In this document: one piece after another, positions 54,224-64,000 of the stretch
Position numbering within the stretch: position 1 is the first letter of the stretch
Layout of the letters: each line of letters starts with the position of its first letter
Origin: Sophora flavescens
Lineage: Eukaryota > Streptophyta > Magnoliopsida > Fabales > Fabaceae
Length of the DNA stretch: 64,000 nt
Assembly (NCBI GenBank): GCA_030762895.1
Contig: CM061063.1
Coordinates: forward strand, 51,539,196-51,603,195
Reading direction: 5' to 3'
Position numbers and translations under genes: made by a program
Notes under the pieces: model-generated
The model's database searches: none
Told to the model about the DNA's origin: nothing
The model's input: the letters and a program-made list of their open reading frames with translations, nothing else

Positions 54224-55759
54224 ATGGTGGAATTAAAAGGCACTATGGACCTAGGCCCACGAGAAATAACTCATAACCAGGTAAAGAGACTTTTGAATAC
54301 AAACAGTGGGGTTGCCTATTTCCATATTTCAGTGGACCTTGCTACCAACCCATTCCCAAACCCTACCTGCACGGCCCAACACGACTCCATCCTTCCTCAT
54401 CCTCTTCAAACACTTCTGACCAAATTCTCCCACCTGTTTCGACCCCCTACCACCTTACCTCCTCCTTGCACGACCGACCACGCCATCCACCTCAACCCAA
54501 ACTCCCAACCCATTAACGTGAAACCCTACCGTTACCCATTCTACCAAAAGAAAGAAATTGAGCAGCAAGTGGAACAGATGTTGCATACTAGCCTCATTCA
54601 ACCAAGCAGAAGCCCCTTCTCCTCCCCTGTTTTGTTGGTCAAGAAAAAAGATGGGACCTGGCGCTTCTGCGTCGACTACCGCTCCTTGAACGCCATAACC
54701 ATCAAGGATCGGTTCCCTATCCCAACAATCGATGAGCTCCTGGACGAATTGGGTGATGCAAGTTGGTTCTCGAAATTGGATCTTGCTCAAGGGTTCCACC
54801 AAATCCAAATGCATCCAGAAGTTGTTCCGAAGATGGCTTTTAGAACACACCAGGGTCACTACGAATACCATGTCATGCCATTCGGTCTTTGTAACGCCCC
54901 CTCCACCTTCCAAGCTACGATAAACGAGCTATTCCGCCCCTTCCTCCGTAAATTCGTTCTCGTATTCTTCGACGACATCCTGGTCTTCAGCAAACACTTT
55001 GATCGCCACCTTGAACACCTTGAGCTTGTTTTTCAGAAGCTAACAGAGGGCCAATTCTTTCTCAAGCACCAGAAATGTGCCTTTGGACAACGCAAGATAG
55101 AATATTTGGGCCACATTGTTTCGGCCAATGGTGTGGAACCCGAGCCCTCAAAGATTCAAGCTGTGTTGGACTGGCCAATCCCCACCACCCTCAAATCTCT
55201 ACAGGGGTTTCTCGATCTCACCGGGTTTTATCGCCGATTCATTAAACATTATGCTCAGGTTGCTGCCCTCCTCACAATGCTGCCGAGGAAAGGGCAATTA
55301 AAATGGAGCTCCGATGCCCAATATGCATTCAAAGCACTCAAAACCGCCATGGTCACGGCACCGGTGTTGGCCCTTCCGGACTTTAACCACCCATTTATCA
55401 TTGAGACAGACGCTTCTGGCACTGGCTTGGGTGCAGTTCTGATGCAAAACAAGCATTCAATCACCTTCTTTAGCAAGCAGCTCTACCCAAAGCTCATGCG
55501 CTCATCAACTTACATCAGAGAACTACATTCCATAACCTCCGTCGTCAAGAAATGGAGGCAGTATTTGCTTGGTCATTCATTCACCATCTTAACAGATCAC
55601 AAAAGCCTAAAGGAACTCATGTGCCAGAATATTCAAACTCTGGAGCAGCAGATTTACCTAGCCAAACTACTAGGGTATGATTACTCAATTCAATATAAAG
55701 CTGGGAAACAGAATGTTGTAGCTGACGCACTGTCTAGAGTCCATGATGCACCTGCGTAA
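54224..55759 (+). pseudogene. Reverse transcriptase-RNase H of the Reina-like element (long open frame)
   Basis: 511 codons without a stop. RT: KPYRYPFYQKKEIEQQVEQM, VLLVKKKDGTWRFCVDYRSL, DLAQGFHQIQMHP, then MPFGLCNAPSTFQ and the catalytic box VLVFFDDILVFS. Next comes the thumb (YLGHIVSANGVEPEPSKIQA). RNase H: FIIETDASGTGLGAVL, IRELHSITSVVKKWRQYLLG, LTDHKSLKEL and NVVADALSRV, so its acidic residues are in place. The reading frame continues the protease frame upstream but is cut off from it by stops, and integrase downstream is truncated. The enzyme core therefore looks intact while the element is dead. Confidence 0.92.
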
Positions 55760-55777
55760 GCTTTTTGGATTCTAACA

Positions 55778-56032
55778 ATGCCCCACTTCAAGTTCATAGA
55801 TGATTTGCGCAGAGAGTTAGCCCATTGTGATCAGTATCTGACTTTGCGGTGCCAAGTTGAGGCTCACCCAGATCAGTTCCATGCCTACAAGATATCTTCA
55901 GACTTACTCCTTTTTAAGAACCGCATTTGGATCAACATGGGTAACTCATTTATTTCCCTTTTGCTTGGTGAATTTCATAAGTCACCTCTAGGTGGTCACA
56001 TGGGTGTTTCCAAGACATTAAGTAGGTTGCAG
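55778..56032 (+). pseudogene. Integrase N-terminal fragment, cut by an LTR
   Basis: Reads HPDQFHAYKISSDLLLFKNR and LLLGEFHKSPLGGHMGVSKT, the start of the His-His-Cys-Cys zinc domain (both His visible), and ends at SRLQ where TGTAACACCCC begins. The Cys pair and catalytic core are absent. Confidence 0.85.
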
Positions 56033-58733
56033 TGTAACACCCCAATTTTTCCGCTTTCTAAGATCGGTATAAATATAAATAAATATTTATATTTTTATCT
56101 GAAACGTAGAAAATGATTTTTGGAAAACCAAAGTCATATTCATATCATACTGATTTTTATAAGTATATGGTGAAATTTTTGGTTGAAAATTCAGACGGAA
56201 CCTGGTCCGCGTTTTTGCTAACAGTAAGATTTTACTGCTCAAATGACCTAATTTTGACCCCAGAACGAAATGAATAGATTTTATATCTCATTTCCAAAAA
56301 TCAAGGTTATTTTGAAAATTTTCAAAATAAATAAGTTATTATACTCGATTTGGGCGTAAAACCCTAAATCGCGTAGTCGACGGAGTCGAGAACAGACGTG
56401 TAGAGACAAAACCCGACGTCGGATGCTAAGACCTCTTGCCACCTAGGGTGGTGAGTCATATTGATGAATCACTCATGTCATGATTGCTTTTAAATAAAAA
56501 TCTAGATATTTCTTTAAAATAGTATAAAGACTATTTTACCCTTGGACGATTTTACCCTTGAACTTTCATTGAAATGCCAAGTTTGTCCCCAAAAATTGTG
56601 GACACATATCAGCCACATCACCAACCACTCCTCACCACATGTTTGTCATGATGGTTTTTTTGAAAATTACCATTTTGTCCTTAATGTTAGATTTATTACA
56701 AAAGTGCCATTTTGTAAGATTACTCCTTTGTCCCTAAAAATTTATGTTTGGACCATTATGCCCTTGAAAATCACGACCAAACCCTCCCAAGTGAGCCCAT
56801 TTCACTTCTATAAAAGACCATCTTCATCTTCTTCATCAACTTTGCCATTTTCCATTAAAACTCCTAAGTTACATAGCTTGATTTTGTGAAGCAAGTCCTT
56901 GGATCTTCACTTGTTTTTGATCTTAAAGAGGTGAATCCTATTCTCCTTCCCTAATCATGTCTATGTTCTTCAATAAGTTTCATGATTCAAAGTCTATTTC
57001 ATCTATGTTCATCACTTTCACGTTTCTAGATCTAGAACTTTGAAAAATCACCATAAATCATAGAAAAATCCTAAAAATATGAAACCAATTTCTATAATCC
57101 TATTATTACCTCTATATTCTATATCTAGAAGCTTGATCAAACAAAATTTTCGAACCTTTAACCTAAGGAGGCAGAACCTAGGGTTGGGTGGGTGTTGAGG
57201 GGGGGGGGATTTTGTTCATTTCCTTTACAAGATTCAATCTTATAAGCTATATAGGTATTAGATCTATGTTGTAATTAGAGTCTCTAAACCATTTTAATGG
57301 TCATGGCCGAAAATCATTTGTTGAAGGATTGGAAGATTTAATTTCAATCTTTATGCCATGATCATTGATTTAGGGTTTTAAGTGATTATAAATCACTAAT
57401 CCAAGAGTTTAGAAATTTTAAGGATTTTGAACACCAAAGTCAGCCCTTGTCCGAAACCAACATGTAGGATTTTAGGCTTGATTTAGTTGTTTGTTTGTTG
57501 ATTGAGTGTTATGTTTAATGAAGGATAAGCTAAGTTATCAGATACGCGTGTTATCGGCATTACTTGGATTTTCGACGAACTGTTTCTCAGAGATACTGTG
57601 TTTTTGAGGTAAGGGGAGTACCTGAGGGATTTTTTCGATGGCCACGTGTAATTGTTATTGTGTGTCTTAATTATGGTGTGTATGTATTTATTTTGTAGTT
57701 GGCATTATTTGCTTATTGATTATCTGTTGTTAATTATTTGATTTAACTGCATTTAATTATTTGTTATATTTGGTGATATGTTTTAAATTTCTAAGTGTCA
57801 TATTATTGATATGAAATAATTGTTGATGTGTATTGTGAGTTTGAAAGCCTGACAGTGGTCAGAGCTCGATTAAATATGCGGTTAAAAGCATTTAAAAGCT
57901 TTTTATGAAATGATGAAGTTAATTTAGGTGGAAATAGTAATATGATATTACTTAATTAATTATTTGGTGAAAAATGGGAATTTATGAGAAATAATATTAT
58001 TTTAATGATTTAACGACGAAAGAGCGTTTTAAGAGTTACGGCGAGGACGTAACCGTGAAAATATTTTAACAATGCTAATCTTCACCCAAGGAATCTCTAA
58101 ATAATATAAAATATTATTTTATGAAGAAAAGTTTCAAAAATAACTTTATTACAGTGTCAAAAAAATTAATTTACAGTAAGGAGTCACGTTTTTGCGTATT
58201 TGCGTTTTGAAAACGAAAAACGTGGACAATGCCGTCAATATTTTTTTAGTAGTCTTAAAAAGAGATAAAATTTATTATTACTGAGGATTAGTCTTAAATA
58301 AGTTTTTTTAGTTTAAATTAGTGAGTTTTAAATAAAACATTGAATTTTCAACGTAAAAGGATATTTGGTAAACAACGGATTATTTCAGTCAGATTAAGAA
58401 AGGTTTGGTTTTACTTCTGTTTTTCATAGAATAAACTTAGTTTAAAGTTGTAAATGAACCTAGCCGCCGAGACGTCGGGCCTAGTGTTCCTAATGATATG
58501 GCCCGGGGCTAAAGAAAGTGGAATAATGGACTAGAGGTCCTATAATCAGTGTATTGGTTTTGTGCTCTAAAATCTACGTGTCTAAGACCGGTGTATCGGT
58601 CTAGATTTCGTGATTTGCATACTTTTGACTTAAGGTCGGTTATGGTTTAACTGAGATATTAAAATTAGTAGTTTAAGATAATGGGTTGTCGCGAAACTTT
58701 TTAGTTCCGACATATAAAGAATGAACACAAAGA
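56033..58733 (+). mobile_element. Third TGTAACA-type LTR, right end missing
   Basis: Starts TGTAACACCCCAATTTTTCC inside the integrase gene of the Reina-like element. Its first 300 bp follow the same plan as the Tekay and solo LTRs (GAAAATTCAGACGGAACCTG, ACTGCTCAAATGACCTAATT), but it is a different subfamily. It has no coding region that I recognise. The sequence runs to 58733 and is cut there by the start of the right copy of the long duplication, so no 3' LTR end or target duplication is available. Limits to the right are therefore set by the breakpoint. Confidence 0.75.
56809..56816 (+). promoter_or_regulatory. TATA box of the third LTR
   Basis: CACTTCTATAAAAGACCATC, about 780 bp into the LTR, comparable with the boxes of the related LTRs. 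Confidence 0.5.
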
Positions 58734-59264
58734 AAAACAGCAATTCAACCACATGCTAATTAATATACATGCATGTCTTGCATTTCTTCTTAGCATGACC
58801 AAAAGGTTTCACCATTTAAATGCACAGGGATATGATAAGATGAATAAGACACCGTCATCTGTTTGAAACTTTGATCCAACTTCCATATTAAATAAGCCAC
58901 CATAAACCCAGATTGCGATTTCTTTCAGTCATATATATACATGTATTCAACCTTAATCGGTGCTGCAAGTGTGTCAAGCATTGATATTTTCAAATGCTCA
59001 TTCCACCCATCTCTCCTTACAAATCTTAGACCTTCATTTTTACATTAAAAAGCCATATCATCGTAACCCAAAAATCAAAAAGGGGAATGTCTAGGTAAAT
59101 GATTAGAATACACATACAAACACCCAACTGAATGTGATACTTCCAAGTAACTAATACAAATGCACACTATGCCCTAAGACTTTGGAAAGCATGAATAAAA
59201 AACCCAGAATCAGATACACCTAAATTTTCAAAAATAAAAATAATGAATCTATCTTCAGACTTAA

Positions 59265-59543
59265 TTAAAGGAAATGAAAAAAAAACCAACAAAAGCAGAG
59301 CAAATAAAAGAAGATACAAAGATCAAAGAAGGCATGTAGATTACATTTAAGTTGTTCAGTAATAGAAGGAAGATCAGCAGAAGTATAAGCCATGAGTGAG
59401 TGGGGTGATTCTTGGAAATGAAAAGAAAAGTTGTGAAAACAGTCACCACCATCAACTGATAATTTCAAATGCTCATTCCTCCCATCTCTCTTTACAAATC
59501 TTAGACCTTCAGAATGCCAAAATGGTGCCATATTCACTGACAA
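59265..59543 (-). pseudogene. Unidentified exon-like ORF (copy 2)
   Basis: Counterpart of 2788-3069 with the same start (MSVNMAPFWHSEGLRFVKRD) and a handful of substitutions (for example MAYTSADLPS against MASTFANLPS). Family unknown; could be chance. Confidence 0.2.
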
Positions 59544-61274
59544 TTATCATGGATAGTTTGACAAAAAAAGCATTTAACACTCCAAAACCCACTGAGTCCA
59601 AGCCAAAAACAATTCAAACATCATTGTTCCATCCATCCTCAGTCAATGCAATATGTCATGTTTTAATAGGTTTTCTTGTTAATTCAGTCAAACAAAACAA
59701 ACAAATAGAACAAAGAGCATCATCGTCTAGTACAAAAGTTTGGAGTTTTGAAAAAATTTCAAACTCATGTGAAAATAAATAAATGCAGAACATCAGGGTA
59801 CATACCCAATGCAGCAAAAACTTGCACATATGTCCTTTGTCTTCTCCTTTCAATCCTCTGCAAAAGTTTAATGTTCTTATAGGCAGAACTTCAAAAGAAA
59901 GGCAATATTATATATTATTTAAACTTGCACATCCTTTTAATCCTCTACAAACTCTTTGATTCTTTCATTCATTTGTTGTGCTCCCTCTTTGGTCATATTC
60001 ATGCACATTCCCTAACTGTTTCTAATACGATAGGATGTATCTGTAATATATAGCTATTTTTCATAGATAAAAACATTTGCTATTCTTTAAGACCTGCAGT
60101 AAATCCTGGTGGACTTGTATTTACGTCACATATATAACCCAGAATGTGTCACAAACCATCATTTGAAAATGTGTCGCCATAGGTGGCAATAGGCAATAAA
60201 CCCATAATGCAAGTGGTGATCAACACCAGCATCAACACTCGATCCTGCACCGTCTATTTTTTTTTATAAAACAATCTTGGCTCACAAAAAGTCGTCTTAC
60301 CCAAAAACCAAGATGGATGTACACCAATTTCTTTAAACCTTCAAAGTGATCCATCCCAACCCCAAACCGTAGTCGTGGATGAAATATTATGTTCTATAGA
60401 TCAAAATATGGGTCAACTCTAAAATGTGACATATTGGAAAAACCTTCAAATTATATAGTAATTCAAGGAACAAACCTTTTGTTCCAAAAATAAAGGATAC
60501 TGATAAAAGAAAAGACAATGGGGATTTGCTTATTAGTAAGTTATGCTGAACATATAGGATAGTTAAAGTGAGAGATCACAGATAATGACTTAACATCCAA
60601 TATGCTAAAGGAAGAAGCATGTTATAGTACCCAAATTTCTTAAATTCAGCCAACAAACTTTGATAAAATGTTACCTTCACAGCGTATATTTCTATATTTT
60701 CTTCAATGGCATCCCCTGGTCAGATTCAACCCGTTGAATACAATTGTTGAACTCACCAGATCAGAATGCCTTTATGCGCTTGGATTTATCCAAATTGTAC
60801 CAATCCATGTGAAGACATAACTACAACTAAGAAAAATCAATAACTATTAAGAATTAAGAATAGTAACACATTTGTGCATTTCATATGCATTTCAATAATG
60901 AATATCTCAATTCTCAATAATGCATCTTCTGAGAATGATTTGGGAATATTTACTGTTTTGAAGGAAACCCTTGAAGGTTGTCGTTGGTGGAGTTTGAAGC
61001 TTCACTAAAACTTCCAGTTTCATTGCCTCCTTCAACGTCTTTTATCCCTTTGACATTGTTGCTCGCTGTGCACAATATGCAAGCGCCGAACACAAACTCT
61101 TTCAATCTCCGCGAACAGAATCCTAGAAACAGAAGGAAGAGAGTGTGTTTGAGAGTGTTTGTGCGTGAGTTTTCTTTTTTTTTTTTTTGGTTCAGTTTTT
61201 CTGTGGCAAGTGCCGGCGAGAAGGGGTAGGAAGAAATAAAGAAAAAAATGGGGAAATGAGCGTTGGAAATTTAC
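59544..61274. other. Noncoding part of the right duplicate
   Basis: Same content as 3070-4802, with no gene supported. Confidence 0.4.
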
Positions 61275-61398
61275 CAGATCCACTTCCTATCGCTCCCCGC
61301 CTCAGTCGCGACTCAGGACAATTAAATTCGCCGCCTCGCCCTCCTCTGCTCCACCGTCTTCCGTCTTCCTCTATGCACGTCCACTCTCCATCGTTCAC
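61275..61398 (-). pseudogene. Possible first exon of an unidentified gene (copy 2)
   Basis: Counterpart of 4803-4926: ATG at 61398, same 41 codons and same GTAAATTT donor. No downstream exon was connected. Confidence 0.3.
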
Positions 61399-62403
61399 TA
61401 TTGGTTTTTCTGAGTATGGTTAATCAAAAAAAGGAGATGGGGTCATGGGGTTGGTTACGTGGGAGGAATTGTGCGGTTGGTGGGGAAATTAAAAAATAAG
61501 CTAAAGTATAAAGGTTAAATTTGTAATAGTAAAAAATCGATACCAAATAACTGTCCTTTTTTAAACTCTGCCATTATCTTTTAGTAAGTATAGATTATAA
61601 TATCAGATTTGCTATCAAATAATAAAATTAAATCCTGGAATGGGAAAAAATAGTAGATAAATAAATAAAGGAAAGATTCTCATAAACGTTAATCGGTCTA
61701 AACTTGGGTGTTAAAAATCATGGATTTTTATGCCAAGTATCGTTAGTGTTTTTGTTTTAAATTTTTTAAGAAAAAAATTATGTGCCTAAAATGATGGAGA
61801 TACACGTTATTTTTTTTGTGGCATTTAACACACCTGGAGCAACTCACACTTACACTCTCGATCCTTACTTTATTTTGGTTTTTTGTTATTTCTACTCAAT
61901 TTAGGACCAATAAAAGAGAAAAAAAGGTAGGAAAAGAAAATCAAAGATCAGTAACAATACACACTCATCTTGGTCTCAATCCCAAATATAATGTTATTTT
62001 AAGATTGTTATTTTTTAAATATTTTTGTAACTTCAAGAATGTTAACAAAGTTATCACACTTTATGATAGAATATCTATATTTTTCTATTCTATTTTAACA
62101 CCAGTAAATTTGAATTAATTGATTTAATTAGTTAAAGTATATTGGTAAATTATGAATTGAATAAATGAATAAAATCTTAAAGAATGTTTTTAAATAACAC
62201 CAAATTTGAAATAGAAGATAAAGAAAATGTGGAAATTTAAAACATATTAATAGTAAAAGAAATCTTGGTATTTTGTTGGATTGCTCCCTTCTCGTATAGT
62301 CAATATATTTTCATCTACAATACATAGGTTGATATGGCTGTGGCAGCATCTTTGATGGTGATGGATTTCCCTCCTATAAAAGGTACAGTCCATCAATTAT
62401 TAT
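61399..62403. other. Noncoding part of the right duplicate
   Basis: Same content as 4927-5929, including the dispersed short repeat near 61555-61600. Confidence 0.45.
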
Positions 62404-62640
62404 CTTATAGCTCCAAATCTTCCAATGATGCAGTTGTTGGAATCTAGAGCAGATAATGAGAAAATAGCTGCAGTAGCATTGCTTCTTGTTTGAATGGTTG
62501 CACCACTTCCGGATTTCAAGGAATAAATAAGAATAGAGATGACACTTTCATTCTCAGCACACACACTCTTTTTATCATCATGAATTGAGAGATTTTGAGC
62601 AGTTGTGACCAAATCCTCATGGAGCTCGGGATCATAAGCT
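62404..62640 (-). pseudogene. U-box/ARM-repeat E3 ubiquitin ligase exon fragment (copy 2, in frame)
   Basis: Counterpart of 5930-6172. The ACACACAC run near 62567 has two more bases than in copy 1, which keeps LVTTAQNLSIHDDKK and AENESVISILIYSLKSGSGA in one frame. It reads on from the acceptor to FGAIR, with Ile for Val in the ATIQTRS stretch. As in copy 1, homology to ARM-repeat proteins ends abruptly at the low-coordinate side (GAIR followed by an unrelated sequence with stops). No U-box exon or later ARM exon was seen. It is therefore still only a fragment. Confidence 0.75.
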
Positions 62641-62646
62641 CTGCAG

Positions 62647-64000
62647 GATTAAGACATGAATTTAGGAATACAACACTGAGTGAAACCCCCTAAACTTTAT
62701 CTTCTAAATCAATTTTGGTCTTTATTATTTTACTAAGAAAGTTTTTGTTGTTTTGGTGCTGATTGTTAGGCATATAATAATAGTCTAATATGGATCCTTA
62801 AGGTGTTCATTCATAAAGTAATTTGAATCATGCAATGAACACATTCTGATGGTGCATCCTTAAAGTAATGAATTCCTTCTGATTTTACTAAGAGTTTAAA
62901 GGGATAGTTTGTAAGAGAATGAATGGATCAACAGCATGCCAAAACAAATAGCTTATGTTAAAATCATGTCATACAAATGACTTTTGCTCAAATCTAGAAA
63001 AAGAGCCGACATATTAAAGTATTTATGTGATACTATTCTAAGCTATGTCATTTGCATATCCATCAGTAATTTGATAAAACTGAACTATGTCTACATACCA
63101 ACCCATTTTGTTCATTAAATTTGTATCATGTTACAAAATATGGCCTTCAAAATAGTTCAAACCAAAGATCCCAATACATAACATCATCCACGATGCATTT
63201 TGTCAACACTTTGCAAACAAAACTTCTAGATTTTCACAATCGTTTATCACTCACCCACATAAGTCAATTCCAACAAAGAACCTTAGAATGAGACACAATG
63301 TAATGATGCTATACCTGTCATATCCATAAATTCAATGCAATTCAACTGAGATTCGATAATACTGAAAATAAAAAGATTAGGGATAAACAGATTCAACACA
63401 ATTCAATTTATATGTGGTTTCTATTTTTCCTTCTATGGGAAAAAAAAGCCATTTCAAATAAAGGGAATGCAGAATTGGGGAAGCTAATAGACAATTAGAA
63501 GAAAAGAAACAAATAGAACACTAACAAAAGAAGATGGTTTCGCCAGTTCAAACCTAAACTATATTTATTTTATTTTTCTAGTTCAAAAGAAACCATACAG
63601 CATGAATGTTCATTTAAATTATCAGTCAGTGAAACACAAATTTTCCAAAATAAGATTTAATGATGTCCCAACATGAAGATACGAATTAGTAGAGTGGGTG
63701 ATATAGTTTACCAGACCAAATCTTAAAACACCATCACTTCACTTGTATATTAGAAAGATCACCATTTGAAAAGCAAAAGAAGCTTTTGAACAAAAGACTA
63801 TTTAAAAATACAGTTATGTAACTAACTCCTACACCTTAGATTCCACATTACTCATACCATGATTAAAGGGTGTGAATCAGTTAACTCACAATAATTTATA
63901 GCATTGATAATGTATAAATCTTGAAGAACCTAATAAAGTTTTAAGAATACAGACCAAGTATGAAGGAAAAAGTGTAAAATACAGGACTTAAAAAAATATA
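62647..64000. other. Noncoding end of the window
   Basis: Same as 6179-7523. The BUBR1-like fragment that follows in the left copy would fall beyond the window end, near 64370 if the duplication continues. Confidence 0.5.

Larger units (their letters stand above)
52389..56032 (+). mobile_element. Reina-like Ty3 LTR retrotransposon, 5' part
   Basis: A 5' LTR of about 0.4 kb, a primer-site-like TTTGGTGCTTCCATTGA (about 52827), gag, protease, RT and RNase H, then the first third of integrase. It stops at 56032, where another LTR begins. The 3' part of the element is not seen in the window. RT-RNase H sequence resembles the Reina group of chromoviruses, but the chromodomain end is missing, so the group is tentative. 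Confidence 0.8.
58734..64000. repeat. Right copy of the long direct duplication
   Basis: Matches 2260-7523 in the same orientation to the last base of the window, with scattered substitutions and a few small indels. It carries copies of the unidentified exon-like ORFs and the in-frame U-box/ARM fragment. Its left border abuts the truncated LTR. Confidence 0.95.

Noticed and set aside
54455..54913. 152-codon minus-strand ORF
   Set aside because: Antisense shadow of the reverse transcriptase gene.
1..64000. tRNA, rRNA or other structured RNA genes
   Set aside because: Reading both strands I saw no tRNA A/B-box pair in a cloverleaf setting and no rRNA-like stretch. The tRNA-like words found are retrotransposon primer sites.

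Overview
The window is nuclear DNA of a flowering plant, most likely a eudicot (possibly a legume, but the species cannot be fixed from the sequence). It is AT-rich and intron-containing, full of plant-type transposable elements and fragments of ordinary plant genes. I found no intact, clearly functional host gene. Recognisable host genes are pieces or pseudogenes: a U-box/ARM-repeat E3 ligase exon (two copies), a BUBR1/MAD3 first exon, a LIFEGUARD (BAX-inhibitor-1 family) N-terminal exon (two copies) and a papain-type cysteine protease (two copies).

Layout. 1-1010: 3' end of a LINE. 2260-7523: left copy of a long direct duplication whose right copy runs from 58734 past the window end. 8540-32555 and 32556-47243: two tandem copies of a unit of about 4.5 kb. 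Unit A was later hit by a Tekay/Del-type LTR retrotransposon (10380-19470, 5-bp target duplication) and by a CACTA transposon (20280-30663, 3-bp target duplication). Unit B was hit by a Tat-like LTR retrotransposon without gag-pol (33013-43151, 5-bp target duplication), which itself took a nested solo LTR (37826-41752, 5-bp target duplication). Each unit keeps the empty site for insertions in the other, so these boundaries are set to the base. 47645-51139: two cysteine protease pseudogenes with a minisatellite and the end of a second CACTA family between them. 52389-56032: a Reina-like Ty3 element cut off in integrase. 56033-58733: a third TGTAACA-type LTR, truncated exactly where the right copy of the long duplication starts.

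Working parts. The CACTA element has the two expected gene blocks: a tnp2 transposase (23744-26875) and a multi-exon gene with a plant transposase-type N-terminal part and a Ulp1-like cysteine protease C-terminal part (26980-29947). It also has a noncoding 5' exon, terminal inverted repeats and subterminal palindromes built on the TGACGT core. Both genes carry stops or frameshifts. The Tekay element keeps RNase H, integrase and chromodomain but has lost gag, protease and most of the reverse transcriptase. The Tat-like element is built of tandem arrays and carries an antisense ORF.

The observations most worth following are the reciprocal filled and empty sites, a 46-bp palindromic module shared between two unrelated element types, the clustering of unrelated gene fragments, and the breakpoints of the two duplications.
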